From Mycobacterium xenopi (GTDB taxonomy: Bacteria; Actinomycetota; Actinomycetes; Mycobacteriales; Mycobacteriaceae): a stretch of DNA of 64,000 bases. Made by a program: the position numbers and the translations under genes. The stretch is from NCBI RefSeq assembly GCF_009936235.1, contig NZ_AP022314.1, positions 3,224,001 to 3,288,000 on the forward strand, in the 5' to 3' direction. How positions within the stretch are numbered: position 1 is the first letter of the stretch; each line of letters opens with the position of its first letter. Under the pieces are notes generated by a model. The model ran no database searches. It worked only from the letters and a program-made list of their open reading frames with translations, and was not told where the DNA came from. Of this stretch, positions 23,154-32,671 are shown piece by piece.

Positions 23154-25589
23154 CTACTCGGGTTCGTCTCCCCCGATGCCCCGGATCGACGCCAGCGTCG
23201 CGGCCAGTTCGTCGGGCTTGACCAGCACCTCGCGTGCCTTCGAGCCTTCCGACGGCCCGACGATGCCGCGGGTTTCCATCAGGTCCATCAGCCGGCCGGC
23301 TTTGGCGAAGCCCACCCGGAGCTTGCGCTGCAGCATCGAGGTGGAGCCGAACTGGCTGGACACCACCAGCTCGACGGCCTGCAGGAACACGTCCATGTCG
23401 TCGCCGATGTCGGGGTCGACGTCGCGGCGTTCCGCGGTGGGCTTAGCGGTGGTAACACCCTCGGTGTATTCGGGTTCGGCCTGCTCCTTGCAGGCGGTGA
23501 CGACGGCGTGGATCTCCTCGTCGGTGATATATGCCCCCTGCAGCCGAATCGGTTTGCTGCCGCCCATCGGCAAAAACAAGCCGTCGCCCATGCCGATCAG
23601 CTTCTCTGCGCCCCCCTGATCGAGGATCACCCGGCTGTCGGTCAGCGACGAGGTCGCGAACGCCAACCGGGACGGCACATTCGTCTTGATCAGCCCGGTA
23701 ACGACGTCGACCGAAGGACGCTGGGTGGCCAGCACCAGGTGAATACCGGCGGCGCGGGCCTTTTGGGTGATCCGCACGACGGCGTCTTCGACGTCGCGCG
23801 GCGCGGTCATCATCAGGTCAGCCAGCTCGTCGACGATCGCGACCACATACGGGTAAGGCCGGTATTCGCGCTGGCTGCCCAGCGGCGCGGTGATCTTCCC
23901 GGAGCGCACGTGAGCGTTGAAGTCGTCGATGTGACGTACCCGGGACGCCTGCATGTCCTGGTAACGCTGTTCCATCTCGTCGACCAGCCACGCCAGCGCC
24001 GCCGCCGCTTTCTTGGGCTCGGTGATGATCGGGGTGATCAGATGCGGAATGCCTTCGTACGGTGTCAGTTCCACCATCTTCGGATCGACCAGGATCATCC
24101 GGACTTCTTCCGGGGTGGCCCGTGCCAGTAGCGAGACCAGCATCGAGTTGACGAAGCTGGATTTCCCGGACCCGGTGGAACCGGCGACCAGCAGATGCGG
24201 CATCTTGGCCAGATTCCACGAAATGTATTCGCCTTCAATATCTTTGCCGAGCGCGATCACCAACGGGTGGTGGTCCCGCCGTGTCGAGGGCGCAGTGAGC
24301 ACGTCGGCTAGCCGCACGGTCTCGCGGTCGGTGTTGGGCACTTCGATGCCCACGGCCGACTTGCCGGGGATCGGGGCCAGCATCCGTACACTCTCTGTGG
24401 CCACGGCGTAGGCGATATTGCGTTGCAGCGCAGTGATTTTCTCTACCTTGACGCCCGGCCCCAGCTCGACCTCGTAGCGGGTGACGGTGGGCCCGCGGGT
24501 GCAGCCGGTGACCGCGGCGTCGACCTTGAACTGCTGCAGCACCGACGTGATGGCCTCCACCATGCGGTCGTTGGCCGGACTGCGCCGTTTCGGCGGGTCA
24601 CCCTTGATGAGCAGGTCCAGCGACGGCAGCGTGTAGGGCCCTTCGACCACCCGGTCCAGCGGCAGCGTCTCGTGTTTGGGGGCCGACCGGTCGGCACGAC
24701 GACGGCTGCGAACCGTCGGCTCCGGGATGGTGGGAGTGTCGTCCGGCCTGACCGCATCCTCCTCCGACAACCACGGTTGTGCTTCTTTGTCGTCGTAGTA
24801 GCCGTCCGAATAGTCTTCTGCTGCAACCCCTTTGAGGCCAGTGACGTCGGGTTCACCGTAGCAGGCCCGGGTGCCGAACATGGCGCGCAGCGCTTCGGGA
24901 ACTTCTCGGATCGTGGTCCCGGTCAGCAGCAGCAGACCGAACAGCGCGCCGATGAACAGCAGCGGCGCCGCGATCCATGCGGTCACCCCCTCCGAGAGCG
25001 GCCCGCCGATGGCGAAGCCGATGAAACCGGCTGCCTGCCGACGCGCATCAGGGCTCGGCGGTGACCCGGCCCACAGATGCCACAAGCCGAGCACCGACAG
25101 ACCCACCAACGCCGCGCCGAGGATCAGCCGCGGCCGCGCGTCGGGGTTGGGCTCGGTGCGCATCAGCGTGACCGCTGCGCCGGCAGTCACCAGTGGCAGC
25201 ACGACGGCGGCTGAGCCGACGAACATCCGCAGCACCGCGTCCACCCAGGCACCAACCGGGCGGGCGGCGTCGAACCACGAGCCGGCGGCGATGACGACGG
25301 CTACGCCCAGCAGCATCAGCGCGATCCCGTCGCGGCGGTGGCCGGGCTCGATGTCGTGGGCGCGACCCACCGAACGGGCGGCGGCACCCGCGGTCCTGGC
25401 CAACAGGAGCCACGTCCCGCGCGCAGCGTCTCCGCAGTTCAGCCCCATGGTGACCAGCAGCGACCGCGCGCGGCGCTTCCTGACCCTTTTGCGTGGCGTT
25501 CGCGGTCGTGTCGACCGGGAACCACCCCGCGAAACGGCTTTTGACCTGCCTGTTCGGGTGCCGGATCGGGCGACGGTCCTACTAGCCAT
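23154..25589 (-). CDS. ftsK: DNA translocase FtsK
   Basis: Septal DNA pump that clears chromosome ends through the division site and activates dif recombination. The 811 residues comprise a basic N-terminus, four membrane segments (about 75-270), a short acidic linker, the motor domain with Walker A GSTGSGKS and Walker B VVAIVDELAD, and a C-terminal gamma winged helix (STSMLQRKLRVGFAKAGRLMDLME) that reads oriented sequence motifs. The start ATG at 25587-25589 gives MASRTVARSG, matching the mycobacterial start. The frame runs on upstream without family support. The linker after the membrane domain appears shorter than in M. tuberculosis. Confidence 0.95.
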   Translation of the reverse strand: MASRTVARSGTRTGRSKAVSRGGSRSTRPRTPRKRVRKRRARSLLVTMGLNCGDAARGTWLLLARTAGAAARSVGRAHDIEPGHRRDGIALMLLGVAVVIAAGSWFDAARPVGAWVDAVLRMFVGSAAVVLPLVTAGAAVTLMRTEPNPDARPRLILGAALVGLSVLGLWHLWAGSPPSPDARRQAAGFIGFAIGGPLSEGVTAWIAAPLLFIGALFGLLLLTGTTIREVPEALRAMFGTRACYGEPDVTGLKGVAAEDYSDGYYDDKEAQPWLSEEDAVRPDDTPTIPEPTVRSRRRADRSAPKHETLPLDRVVEGPYTLPSLDLLIKGDPPKRRSPANDRMVEAITSVLQQFKVDAAVTGCTRGPTVTRYEVELGPGVKVEKITALQRNIAYAVATESVRMLAPIPGKSAVGIEVPNTDRETVRLADVLTAPSTRRDHHPLVIALGKDIEGEYISWNLAKMPHLLVAGSTGSGKSSFVNSMLVSLLARATPEEVRMILVDPKMVELTPYEGIPHLITPIITEPKKAAAALAWLVDEMEQRYQDMQASRVRHIDDFNAHVRSGKITAPLGSQREYRPYPYVVAIVDELADLMMTAPRDVEDAVVRITQKARAAGIHLVLATQRPSVDVVTGLIKTNVPSRLAFATSSLTDSRVILDQGGAEKLIGMGDGLFLPMGGSKPIRLQGAYITDEEIHAVVTACKEQAEPEYTEGVTTAKPTAERRDVDPDIGDDMDVFLQAVELVVSSQFGSTSMLQRKLRVGFAKAGRLMDLMETRGIVGPSEGSKAREVLVKPDELAATLASIRGIGGDEPE

Positions 25590-25725
25590 GGTCGCAAGCC
25601 TAATCGCAAAAACACCATAGACACCATCCGCCACACTGGTTACGGCCATGTAGGTACCTCGGGGTCGACGCCGCCTGGGTAGGGTGACACTCGTCACGCC
25701 GTCAGCCGACCGCAGGAGGCCCAGC

Positions 25726-26040
25726 ATGCCCGTCGTCGTCGTTGCCACCTTCACCGTCAAACCCGAATCCGTGGATACGGTCCGCGAGGTCTTGAAGCGT
25801 GGAGTCAACGACGTGCACGACGAGCCCGGCTGCCAGCTCTACGCCCTGCACGAAAGCGGCAACACTTTCGTCTTCGTCGAACAATGGGCCGACGCCGACG
25901 CGCTGCAGGCCCACAGCACCGCGCCCGCGATCGCGACGATGTTGAAAGAGGTCGGCGAACATCTGGCCGCGTCGCCGGACATCAAAACGCTGACACCCGT
26001 CGTCGCCGGCGACCCCGGCAAGGGACAGCTCCGTCCCTGA
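25726..26040 (+). CDS. Antibiotic biosynthesis monooxygenase-fold protein (Rv2749-like)
   Basis: A 104-residue ABM (dimeric alpha/beta barrel) protein with the typical VVVATFTVKPESVDTVREVL start, EPGCQLYALHES and FVFVEQWADADALQAH. Members act as cofactor-free monooxygenases or small-molecule binders; no specific substrate can be read. The ATG at 25726 follows AGGAGG by six bases, which settles the start over an in-frame upstream option. Its stop overlaps the ATG of the next gene (TGATG), so the two are translationally coupled. Confidence 0.85.
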   Translation: MPVVVVATFTVKPESVDTVREVLKRGVNDVHDEPGCQLYALHESGNTFVFVEQWADADALQAHSTAPAIATMLKEVGEHLAASPDIKTLTPVVAGDPGKGQLRP

Positions 26041-26861
26041 TGCACCGGCCCCTGCGCGGCAAGGTCGCGTTCATCACCGGCGCCGCACGCGGCCAGGGCC
26101 GCGCGCACGCGCTGCGGCTGGCCTGTGACGGCGCCGACATCATCGCCGTCGACCTGTGTGGGCAGATCGCCAGCGTCCCTTATCCGCTGGCCACTCCCGA
26201 CGACCTGGCCGCCACCGCCAAGCTGGTCGAGGACGCGGGTGCGCGCGTCGTGGCCTGCCAAGGCGATGTCCGCGACCGCGCGTCGCTGGCGGCCGCGTTG
26301 CAGGCCGGCCTGGACGAGCTCGGCCGGCTGGACATCGTCGTAGCCAACGCCGGGATCGCGCCCATGCAGGCGGGCGCCGACGGCTGGCGTGACGTGATCG
26401 ACGTCAACCTCACCGGCGTGCACCACACGGTGGAAGTGGCGACACCGACGATGATCGAGCAAGGCGACGGCGGGTCGATCGTGCTGATCAGCTCGGCCGC
26501 AGGCCTGGCCGGCATCGGCAGCGGCGACGCCGGATCGATCGGCTACGCCGCGGCCAAGCACGGAATGGTGGGGTTGATGCGTGTCTACGCCAATCTGCTG
26601 GCACCGCATAGCATTCGGGTTAACTCGCTACATCCGGCTGGCGTCGACACGCCGATGATCAACAACGAGTTCACCCGAGCCTGGCTGAACCAGATTGTTG
26701 CTCAATCAGATTCGCCACCAGACATGGGCAACGCTTTGCCGGTGCAGGTGCTCCAACCCGAGGACATCGCCAACGCGGTGGCGTGGCTGGTGTCTGATCA
26801 GGCGCGCTACATCACCGGCATCACCTTGCCGGTCGACGCCGGATTTCTGAACAAACGGTAA
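26040..26861 (+). CDS. Mycofactocin-type SDR oxidoreductase (Rv2750-like)
   Basis: A 273-residue SDR with ITGAARGQGRAH at the nucleotide site and the inserted segment VDLCGQIASVPYPLATPDDLAAT typical of mycofactocin-coupled SDRs, whose bound NAD is recycled by mycofactocin and does not freely exchange. The catalytic motif is Y-x3-K (GYAAAKHG) after a Ser-containing VLISSAAG. The ATG overlaps the previous stop. It probably oxidises an alcohol; the substrate is unknown. The following methyltransferase starts 3 bp after it. Confidence 0.85.
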   Translation: MHRPLRGKVAFITGAARGQGRAHALRLACDGADIIAVDLCGQIASVPYPLATPDDLAATAKLVEDAGARVVACQGDVRDRASLAAALQAGLDELGRLDIVVANAGIAPMQAGADGWRDVIDVNLTGVHHTVEVATPTMIEQGDGGSIVLISSAAGLAGIGSGDAGSIGYAAAKHGMVGLMRVYANLLAPHSIRVNSLHPAGVDTPMINNEFTRAWLNQIVAQSDSPPDMGNALPVQVLQPEDIANAVAWLVSDQARYITGITLPVDAGFLNKR

Positions 26862-26864
26862 CTT

Positions 26865-27737
26865 ATGGCACGAAATCCGGTAGCGCAGACCGCCTTCGGC
26901 CCAGTGGTATTGACGGCTGTCGAACAGCACGAGCCACCCGGGCGGCGGCTGGTCGATGACGATCTGGCGGGTGGGTTTCTGCCGGCGCCGGCGCGGCTGC
27001 TCACCGCTGCAACCCGCTCGTCGGTGCTGCGCCGACTACTGGTGGATACGATGGAGCGTTCCGGCCCTGGACTGTGGGCCAATCTGACCTGCCGTAAGCG
27101 CTACATCGGCGACAAGCTGCACGAAGCGCTGGACAGCATCGACGCGGTCGTCATCCTGGGAGCTGGGCTGGACACCAGCGCCTACCGGTTGGCGCGGCAT
27201 AGCCGCATTCCGGTCTTCGAAGTGGACCTTCCGGTCAACATCGCGAGGAAGGCGGCGGCCCTGCGCCGGGTGTTCGGCGAGCCGCCACGATCAGTTCGGT
27301 TGGTGGCGTTGGATTTCGAGCGCGACGACTTGCTCACGGCACTGGCCGAATACGGCTACCGGACGGACTATCGCGTGTTCTTCGTCTGGGAAGGGGTAAC
27401 CCAGTACCTCACCGAGAATGCCGTACGCGCGGCGTTGGACGGACTGCAGCCTGTTGCGTCGGGTAGCCGTCTGGTGTTCACCTATGTCCGCCGCGACTTC
27501 ATCGACGGGACCAATCTGTATGGCGCGCCCACGTTGTACCGGCGGATGCGGCAGCGTCGGCAATTATGGCACTTCGGATTACGGCCCGAAGAAGTAGCGG
27601 AGTTTCTCGCCCCGTTCGGCTGGCGGCTGATCGAGCAGGTCGGACCCGAGCAGCTGGTTCACCGCTATGTTCAGCCGACGGGCCGCAACCTCACCGCCTC
27701 CGAGATCGAATGGTCGGCGTACGCCGAGAAGACGTAA
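26865..27737 (+). CDS. SAM-dependent methyltransferase (LCM/TIGR00027 type, Rv2751-like)
   Basis: A 290-residue protein of the mycobacterial putative SAM-dependent methyltransferase family. The signature is the SAM loop VVILGAGLDTSAYRL (about 93-107), followed by FEVDLP and LDFERDD, and FFVWEGVTQYLTE. Target unknown; related proteins are leucine-carboxyl- or small-acid methyltransferases. ATG 26865 is 3 bp downstream of the SDR. Third gene of an apparent ABM-SDR-methyltransferase operon. Converges with the RNase J gene, 50 bp away. Confidence 0.85.
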   Translation: MARNPVAQTAFGPVVLTAVEQHEPPGRRLVDDDLAGGFLPAPARLLTAATRSSVLRRLLVDTMERSGPGLWANLTCRKRYIGDKLHEALDSIDAVVILGAGLDTSAYRLARHSRIPVFEVDLPVNIARKAAALRRVFGEPPRSVRLVALDFERDDLLTALAEYGYRTDYRVFFVWEGVTQYLTENAVRAALDGLQPVASGSRLVFTYVRRDFIDGTNLYGAPTLYRRMRQRRQLWHFGLRPEEVAEFLAPFGWRLIEQVGPEQLVHRYVQPTGRNLTASEIEWSAYAEKT

Positions 27738-27787
27738 ACGCCCCTCGCTCAGGCTCGAAACAAAAGGCTTAGCGGGTGTTCGCGAGG

Positions 27788-29464
27788 CTAAATCTCGATC
27801 ACGGTCGGCACGATCATCGGCTGACGGCGGTAGGTCTCGCCCACCCACTTGCCGACGGTGCGGCGCACCGCTTGGGCGATGCGGATCGGGTCGGTGACGT
27901 TCTCCTCGGCGAGCAAATCCAGCTCATCTTCCACCTTGCGCACCGCAGGCTCCAGCGCCTTGGGATCTTCGGAAAAGCCGCGCGAGTGCAGATGCGGGGG
28001 CGCCGCCGCACGCCCGGTGTCGCGCCGCACCACCACGGTTACCGCGATGAACCCTGACGACAGGATCAGCCGTTCACCCAAAGTGATCTCGCCGACGTCG
28101 CCCGTGATAAGGCCGTCGACGAACATCTTGCCGACCGGCACAGCTCCCGCGATACGGGCCTTACCGGCAACGAGGTCGACACTGACACCGTTCTCGGCCA
28201 ACAGGATCGACTCCTGCGGCACCCCGGTGCGGGCGGCCAGAGCGGCGTTGGCGCGCAGCATCCGCCAGGTGCCGTGGATCGGCATGACATTGCGCGGCCG
28301 CACCCCGTTGTAGAGGAACAGCAGCTCGCCCGCATACGCGTGGCCCGAAACATGCACCCGCGCTTGAGCATTGGTGACAACGCGGGCGCCGATCTTGGAA
28401 AGTTCGTCGATGACGCCGTAGACGGCTTCCTCGTTGCCCGGTATCAACGATGACGACAACACGATGAGGTCACCGGCCGTCAACGTGATGCTGCGGTGCT
28501 CGCCGCGCGACATACGCGCCAGCGCCGACATCGGCTCGCCCTGTGTGCCGGTCGTGATCAACACGACCTGCTCGGGCCGCATCGTTTCAGCCACGCTGAT
28601 GTCGATCAGGTCGGAGTCGGCCACCCGCAGGTAGCCGAGGTCACGGGCGATGCCCATGTTGCGCACCATCGAGCGGCCCACGAACGACACCCGTCGGCCC
28701 AACGCGACTGCGGCGTCGATGATCTGCTGCACGCGGTCGACGTTGGAGGCGAAGCACGCCACGATGACCCGGCCGTCGGCGCCTCGGATCAACCGGTGCA
28801 GGGTGGGACCGACCTCGCTTTCCGACGGCCCGACGCCGGGGATTTCGGAGTTCGTCGAGTCGCACAGGAAAAGGTCCACGCCGGCGTCGCCCAGCCGCGA
28901 CATGCCGGGCAGGTCGGTGGGACGGCCGTCGAGCGGAAGCTGGTCGAGCTTGATGTCGCCGGTGTGCAGGACGGTTCCCGCTCCGGTGTACACCGCGATG
29001 GCCAGCGAGTCGGGAATGGAATGGTTGACGGCGAAGTATTCACATTCGAATACGCCGTGAGTAGTGTGCTGGCCCTCGCTGACCTCCACGAACACCGGTT
29101 TGAGTTGGTGCTCACGGCATTTCGCCGCGACCAGCGCCAGCGTGAACTTCGAGCCGACCACCGGGATGTCGGGCCGCAGCTTGAGCAGGAAAGGGATGGC
29201 TCCGACGTGGTCCTCGTGCGCGTGGGTGAGCACCAGCGCCTCGACGTCGTCGAGCCGGTCTTCGATGTGGCGCAGGTCCGGCAGGATCAGGTCGACACCG
29301 GGTTCGTCGTGGGTGGGGAACATGACCCCGCAGTCGATGATCAGCAACCGGCCCAGATGCTCGAAAACCGTCATGTTGCGGCCGATTTCGCTGATGCCGC
29401 CGAGCGCGGTGACCCGCAGACCGCCAGGGGCGAGAGGACCTGGCGGGGCGAGGTCTTCGTTCAC
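27788..29464 (-). CDS. rnj: Ribonuclease J
   Basis: Metallo-beta-lactamase/beta-CASP ribonuclease with 5'-3' exonuclease and endonuclease activity in rRNA maturation and mRNA turnover. The 558 residues show the zinc motif H81-A-H83-E-D85-H86 and further ligands such as HTGD (about 168-171), beta-CASP motifs and a C-terminal dimerisation domain. Length equals M. tuberculosis Rv2752c. The start at 29464 follows dapA by 18 bp, suggesting co-transcription. No damage visible. Confidence 0.95.
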   Translation of the reverse strand: MNEDLAPPGPLAPGGLRVTALGGISEIGRNMTVFEHLGRLLIIDCGVMFPTHDEPGVDLILPDLRHIEDRLDDVEALVLTHAHEDHVGAIPFLLKLRPDIPVVGSKFTLALVAAKCREHQLKPVFVEVSEGQHTTHGVFECEYFAVNHSIPDSLAIAVYTGAGTVLHTGDIKLDQLPLDGRPTDLPGMSRLGDAGVDLFLCDSTNSEIPGVGPSESEVGPTLHRLIRGADGRVIVACFASNVDRVQQIIDAAVALGRRVSFVGRSMVRNMGIARDLGYLRVADSDLIDISVAETMRPEQVVLITTGTQGEPMSALARMSRGEHRSITLTAGDLIVLSSSLIPGNEEAVYGVIDELSKIGARVVTNAQARVHVSGHAYAGELLFLYNGVRPRNVMPIHGTWRMLRANAALAARTGVPQESILLAENGVSVDLVAGKARIAGAVPVGKMFVDGLITGDVGEITLGERLILSSGFIAVTVVVRRDTGRAAAPPHLHSRGFSEDPKALEPAVRKVEDELDLLAEENVTDPIRIAQAVRRTVGKWVGETYRRQPMIVPTVIEI

Positions 29465-29482
29465 CTGCGGCTCACCTGTCGC

Positions 29483-30385
29483 CTACCGCAGCACCGAAGC
29501 CGCGCGCATGTCGGTGGCCAATTCGTCCGCCTGCTGCGGGGTCGCGGGCATCTGAGGCAGCCGGGGGTCCCCGACGTCGATGCCTTGCAACCGCAGGCCC
29601 GCCTTGGCCATCGTCACCCCGCCGAGACGGCTCATCGCGTCACACAGCGGGGCGATTTCGACGTTGATCTTGCGGGCGGTAGCCACATCCCCGGATTGGA
29701 AGGCCGACAACATCTCTCGCAGCTGACCGGCGGCCAGATGAGAGATCACGCTGATGAAACCGGTGGCTCCCATCGCCAGCCAGGGCAGGTTCAGCGCATC
29801 GTCACCGGAGTAATAGACCAGCCCGGTTTCGGCCATCAGCTGTCCACCACGGTGCAGATCACCCTTGGCGTCTTTGACGCCCACGATGTTGGGGTGAGCC
29901 GCGAGGGCCCGCAGAGTGTCGGGTTCGATCGGCACCACCGAGCGCGGCGGGATGTCATACAACAGCACCGGCAGCTCGGTGGCATCGGCCACGGCAGTGA
30001 AGTGCGCGATCAACCCGGATTGGGGCGGCTTCGAGTAGTACGGCGTAACCACCAGCAGGCCGTGCGCGCCCTCAGCTGCGCACGCTTTGGCGAGATGGAT
30101 GCTATGCGCGGTGTCGTAGGTGCCCGCGCCGGCGATGACACGCGCACGATCGCCCACCGCTTCCAGCACGGACCGCAATAGCCGCAGCTTCTCGTCGTCG
30201 GTGGTGGTCGGCGATTCGCCGGTGGTCCCGGACACCACCAGGCCGTCGCATCCGGCGTCGACGAGGTGAGTGGCCAGCCGGGCCGCGGCGGCGGTGTCCA
30301 GGGAGCCGTCCGGGGCGAACGGGGTCACCATCGCGGTCAGCAGGGTGCCCAGGCGGGCGTGCACGTCGAATCCGCCGGTGCTCAC
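29483..30385 (-). CDS. dapA: 4-hydroxy-tetrahydrodipicolinate synthase DapA
   Basis: First committed enzyme of lysine/meso-diaminopimelate synthesis; condenses pyruvate with aspartate semialdehyde. The 300 residues form a TIM barrel with GTTGE (53-57), Tyr143 (LYDIPPR) and the Schiff-base Lys171 (VGVKDAKGD). Length and motifs are standard. It lies between thyX and rnj on the same strand, as in M. tuberculosis, 93 bp after thyX. DAP supplies peptidoglycan cross-links. Confidence 0.96.
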   Translation of the reverse strand: MSTGGFDVHARLGTLLTAMVTPFAPDGSLDTAAAARLATHLVDAGCDGLVVSGTTGESPTTTDDEKLRLLRSVLEAVGDRARVIAGAGTYDTAHSIHLAKACAAEGAHGLLVVTPYYSKPPQSGLIAHFTAVADATELPVLLYDIPPRSVVPIEPDTLRALAAHPNIVGVKDAKGDLHRGGQLMAETGLVYYSGDDALNLPWLAMGATGFISVISHLAAGQLREMLSAFQSGDVATARKINVEIAPLCDAMSRLGGVTMAKAGLRLQGIDVGDPRLPQMPATPQQADELATDMRAASVLR

Positions 30386-30478
30386 GGTCCCAAGGCTACC
30401 TGCCCATCCCCCAGCGACCGGCGCGAGCGGGCGCGTTTGTGCGCCGCCGGCGGTTCGCCACGGGAGGTCTGCGGTTTC

Positions 30479-31240
30479 TCACGCTTCGGTGGCGAGCGGA
30501 CTGGTGGCGACCTCGGTGCCGTCGGCCAGGGTGGTGATTTCGAAGTCGGCGAAGACGGCGGGGGCGATGTCGATCAGCTGGCGCAGGCAGGCGATCGCGA
30601 GCCGCCGGATTTCCACGTCGGCGTGCTCGCTGGCCCGCATCGCGATGAAGTGCCGCCACGCACGGTAGTTGCCGGTGACGACGATCCGCGTTTCGGTGGC
30701 ATTGGGCAGCACCGCGCGAGCCGCTTGACGAGCTTGTTTGCGCCGTAACACCGCGTTGGGCTGGTCGGCGAACTTGGTTTCCAGCTTGGCCAGCAGTTCG
30801 GTGTAGGTGGCCCGACTGGCATCGGCAGCCCTGGTGAGGATCTGCTCTAGTTCGGGATCGTCTTCCATGCCGGGTGGCACAACGACCTGGGAGTCGCGTT
30901 CCGGCACGTAGCGCTGCGACAGCTGGGAGTACGAGAAGTGGCGGTGGCGGATCAACTCGTGGGTGCAGGAGCGCGAAATCCCGGTGATGTAAAACGAGAC
31001 GCTCGCATGCTCGAGTACGGAAAAATGGCCGACGTCGATGATGTGCCTGATGTAGGAGGCGTTGGTCGCGGTCTTCGGGTTCGGTTTCGACCAGCTCTGG
31101 TAACAGGCCCGGCCGGCGAACTCGGTGAGGGCTTGCCCCCCGTTGGCGTCAGTGCTCCACGGCACATCGGGAGGCGCCAAGAACTCGGTCTTGGCGATCA
31201 ACTGCACGCGCAATGGCGCCGTTTCGGCCACGGCGCTCAC
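30479..31240 (-). CDS. thyX: Flavin-dependent thymidylate synthase ThyX
   Basis: Converts dUMP to dTMP using methylene-tetrahydrofolate, FAD and NADPH. The 253 residues carry the ThyX signature R98-H-R-x2-S103-x4-S108-x-R110. Both ThyX and ThyA are encoded in this window, as usual for mycobacteria. Length is close to the 250 residues of the M. tuberculosis enzyme. The next upstream gene on this strand is a coiled-coil gene 129 bp away. Confidence 0.96.
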   Translation of the reverse strand: MSAVAETAPLRVQLIAKTEFLAPPDVPWSTDANGGQALTEFAGRACYQSWSKPNPKTATNASYIRHIIDVGHFSVLEHASVSFYITGISRSCTHELIRHRHFSYSQLSQRYVPERDSQVVVPPGMEDDPELEQILTRAADASRATYTELLAKLETKFADQPNAVLRRKQARQAARAVLPNATETRIVVTGNYRAWRHFIAMRASEHADVEIRRLAIACLRQLIDIAPAVFADFEITTLADGTEVATSPLATEA

Positions 31241-31368
31241 CTTATCGCCCGGTTTCCCTCACGCCGACGGTATCTGGTGGGCCCCGCACCGGCCTGCGAA
31301 ACTGATCGAGACGGCCTTGGGGAGCGAAAATCCGCGACACGCCCTAGGGCGATCCCAAACGATTCGGC

Positions 31369-32103
31369 TCACCCCGCGCTGCTTTTCTGCTCGAACGGCA
31401 CCACGACGCCGTCGCTCGACGGCTCGTGTCCCTCCTGATGCGCCGATTCGAGCATGGCCGGGACAGCCTCGAGTCCGCGGTAGACGACCATCAGTTGCTC
31501 GAGGATTTTGATCTGGTGCAGATTCGCCTCGTCCACCACGCGCCGGGCTTGCTCGCGACAATCATCGGCCTCGCGCTTGGCGTCGGCGAGCAGTTGGTCC
31601 CGCTCCTGCTGCGCCTTCTGCCACGCGTCCTCGATCGCCGATTGTGTTTCAGCGCGCATCCTGGCAAGTTCGGCTTCAAGTTCCTTTTTGGCTTCGGCAC
31701 ACTCGGCTTCGGTGGCGCTTCGCTGCGCCTCCGCCTCTGCCAACAGCTCGTCGTGCTTTCGCCGCGCGTCCTCGGCATCCGACTCGATGGCCGCGACCAA
31801 CGCTTCCATCTCCGCTTTTGCCTCGGCGCACATCTCGGTCACCTCGTCGACCACATGCCGCAACAGCTTGCCCATGCGATGCGCCATCGCGTGTGGCGAT
31901 TGCGAGGTGTCGTTGAGGAGCGCGACCTCTTTTCGCAGCGCGGCGGCTTCATCGCCCGATGTCTTCAGCCGGGTCTTGAGGCTCTCGATCTCGTCGAGCA
32001 GCACCTGGCGCTCCGCGGTCAACTCCTCGATACAGGCGTCAACGGCCATCGGATCGTAGCCCAGGAGAACGCGAGGAAACCTGTCTGCGGGTCTGGTTTT
32101 CAC
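31369..32103 (-). CDS. Coiled-coil DivIVA-like protein
   Basis: A 244-residue protein with an N-terminal short DivIVA/Wag31-like motif (RVLLGYDPMAVDACIEEL) followed by long Glu/Ala/Arg-rich coiled coil (about 30-205) and a short acidic tail. It has no signal peptide or membrane segment. Such proteins act as scaffolds at poles or septa; its role here is unknown. The GTG at 32101-32103 is chosen because GGGGAG precedes it; a GTG eight codons upstream is less suited. M. tuberculosis has hsd and toxin-antitoxin genes in this gap instead. Related to the family by motif and composition only. Confidence 0.7.
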   Translation of the reverse strand: MKTRPADRFPRVLLGYDPMAVDACIEELTAERQVLLDEIESLKTRLKTSGDEAAALRKEVALLNDTSQSPHAMAHRMGKLLRHVVDEVTEMCAEAKAEMEALVAAIESDAEDARRKHDELLAEAEAQRSATEAECAEAKKELEAELARMRAETQSAIEDAWQKAQQERDQLLADAKREADDCREQARRVVDEANLHQIKILEQLMVVYRGLEAVPAMLESAHQEGHEPSSDGVVVPFEQKSSAG

Positions 32104-32164
32104 GGCTCGCTCCCCTTTCTGAAACACCTGCTAGATCCACTAAAACCGACCCACGTTGAGTATG

Positions 32165-32671
32165 TCACGGTTCACCCACCGCTGCTGGACAACGCCGGTA
32201 GCTACGCAATCGGTACCGCAGCCCGGTGCTGCTGGTCAGCCACTCCCCGGTCGTGCCTTGCCAGGTCTCGTCGAGCACCGGTGCCAGCGCATCGCCGTCC
32301 TGGCGGGCCAGGTCGATGTCGACCTCGGTGACCTCGCATCGCGATGCCAGCGGAAGGGCGAGAGGGTAGAGCTCCGCACCGCCAATAACCCAGGCCTCGC
32401 CGTCCTGCAGGGCGTCTTCGAGGGATCTGACAACCTCGGCGCCGTCGGCCACGTAGCCCGCTTGGCGGGTCAGTACGACGTTTCGGCGACCCGGCAGCGG
32501 CCGCACCGTGGCCGGCAACGATTCCCACGTCCGTCGACCCATTACCACGGTGTGACCCAGGGTGAGCTGTTTGAAGCGGGCCTGGTCCTCAGGCAACCGC
32601 CACGGGATACCACCGCCGCGACCGATGACGCCCGACGTCGATTGAGCCCAGATCAGGCCCACGTCCCCCAT
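32165..32671 (-). CDS. dfrA: Dihydrofolate reductase
   Basis: Reduces dihydrofolate with NADPH, regenerating the folate used by ThyA. The 168 residues show VGLIWAQSTSGVIGRGGGIPWRLPED at the N-terminus (Trp and Asp of the folate site), VMGRRTWESLP and the C-terminal glycine pair in WVIGGAELY. The ATG at 32669-32671 is preferred over a GTG three codons earlier because GAGGAGG lies ~8 bases before it. That ribosome-binding site belongs to the MIRU-type repeat between thyA and dfrA. Classic trimethoprim-target gene. Confidence 0.95.
   Translation of the reverse strand: MGDVGLIWAQSTSGVIGRGGGIPWRLPEDQARFKQLTLGHTVVMGRRTWESLPATVRPLPGRRNVVLTRQAGYVADGAEVVRSLEDALQDGEAWVIGGAELYPLALPLASRCEVTEVDIDLARQDGDALAPVLDETWQGTTGEWLTSSTGLRYRLRSYRRCPAAVGEP

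Noticed and set aside
28496..30181. 561-codon plus-strand frame opposite the RNase J and DapA genes.
   Set aside because: Overlaps two well-supported genes on the other strand, has Arg/His/Gly-rich low-complexity content and no motif.
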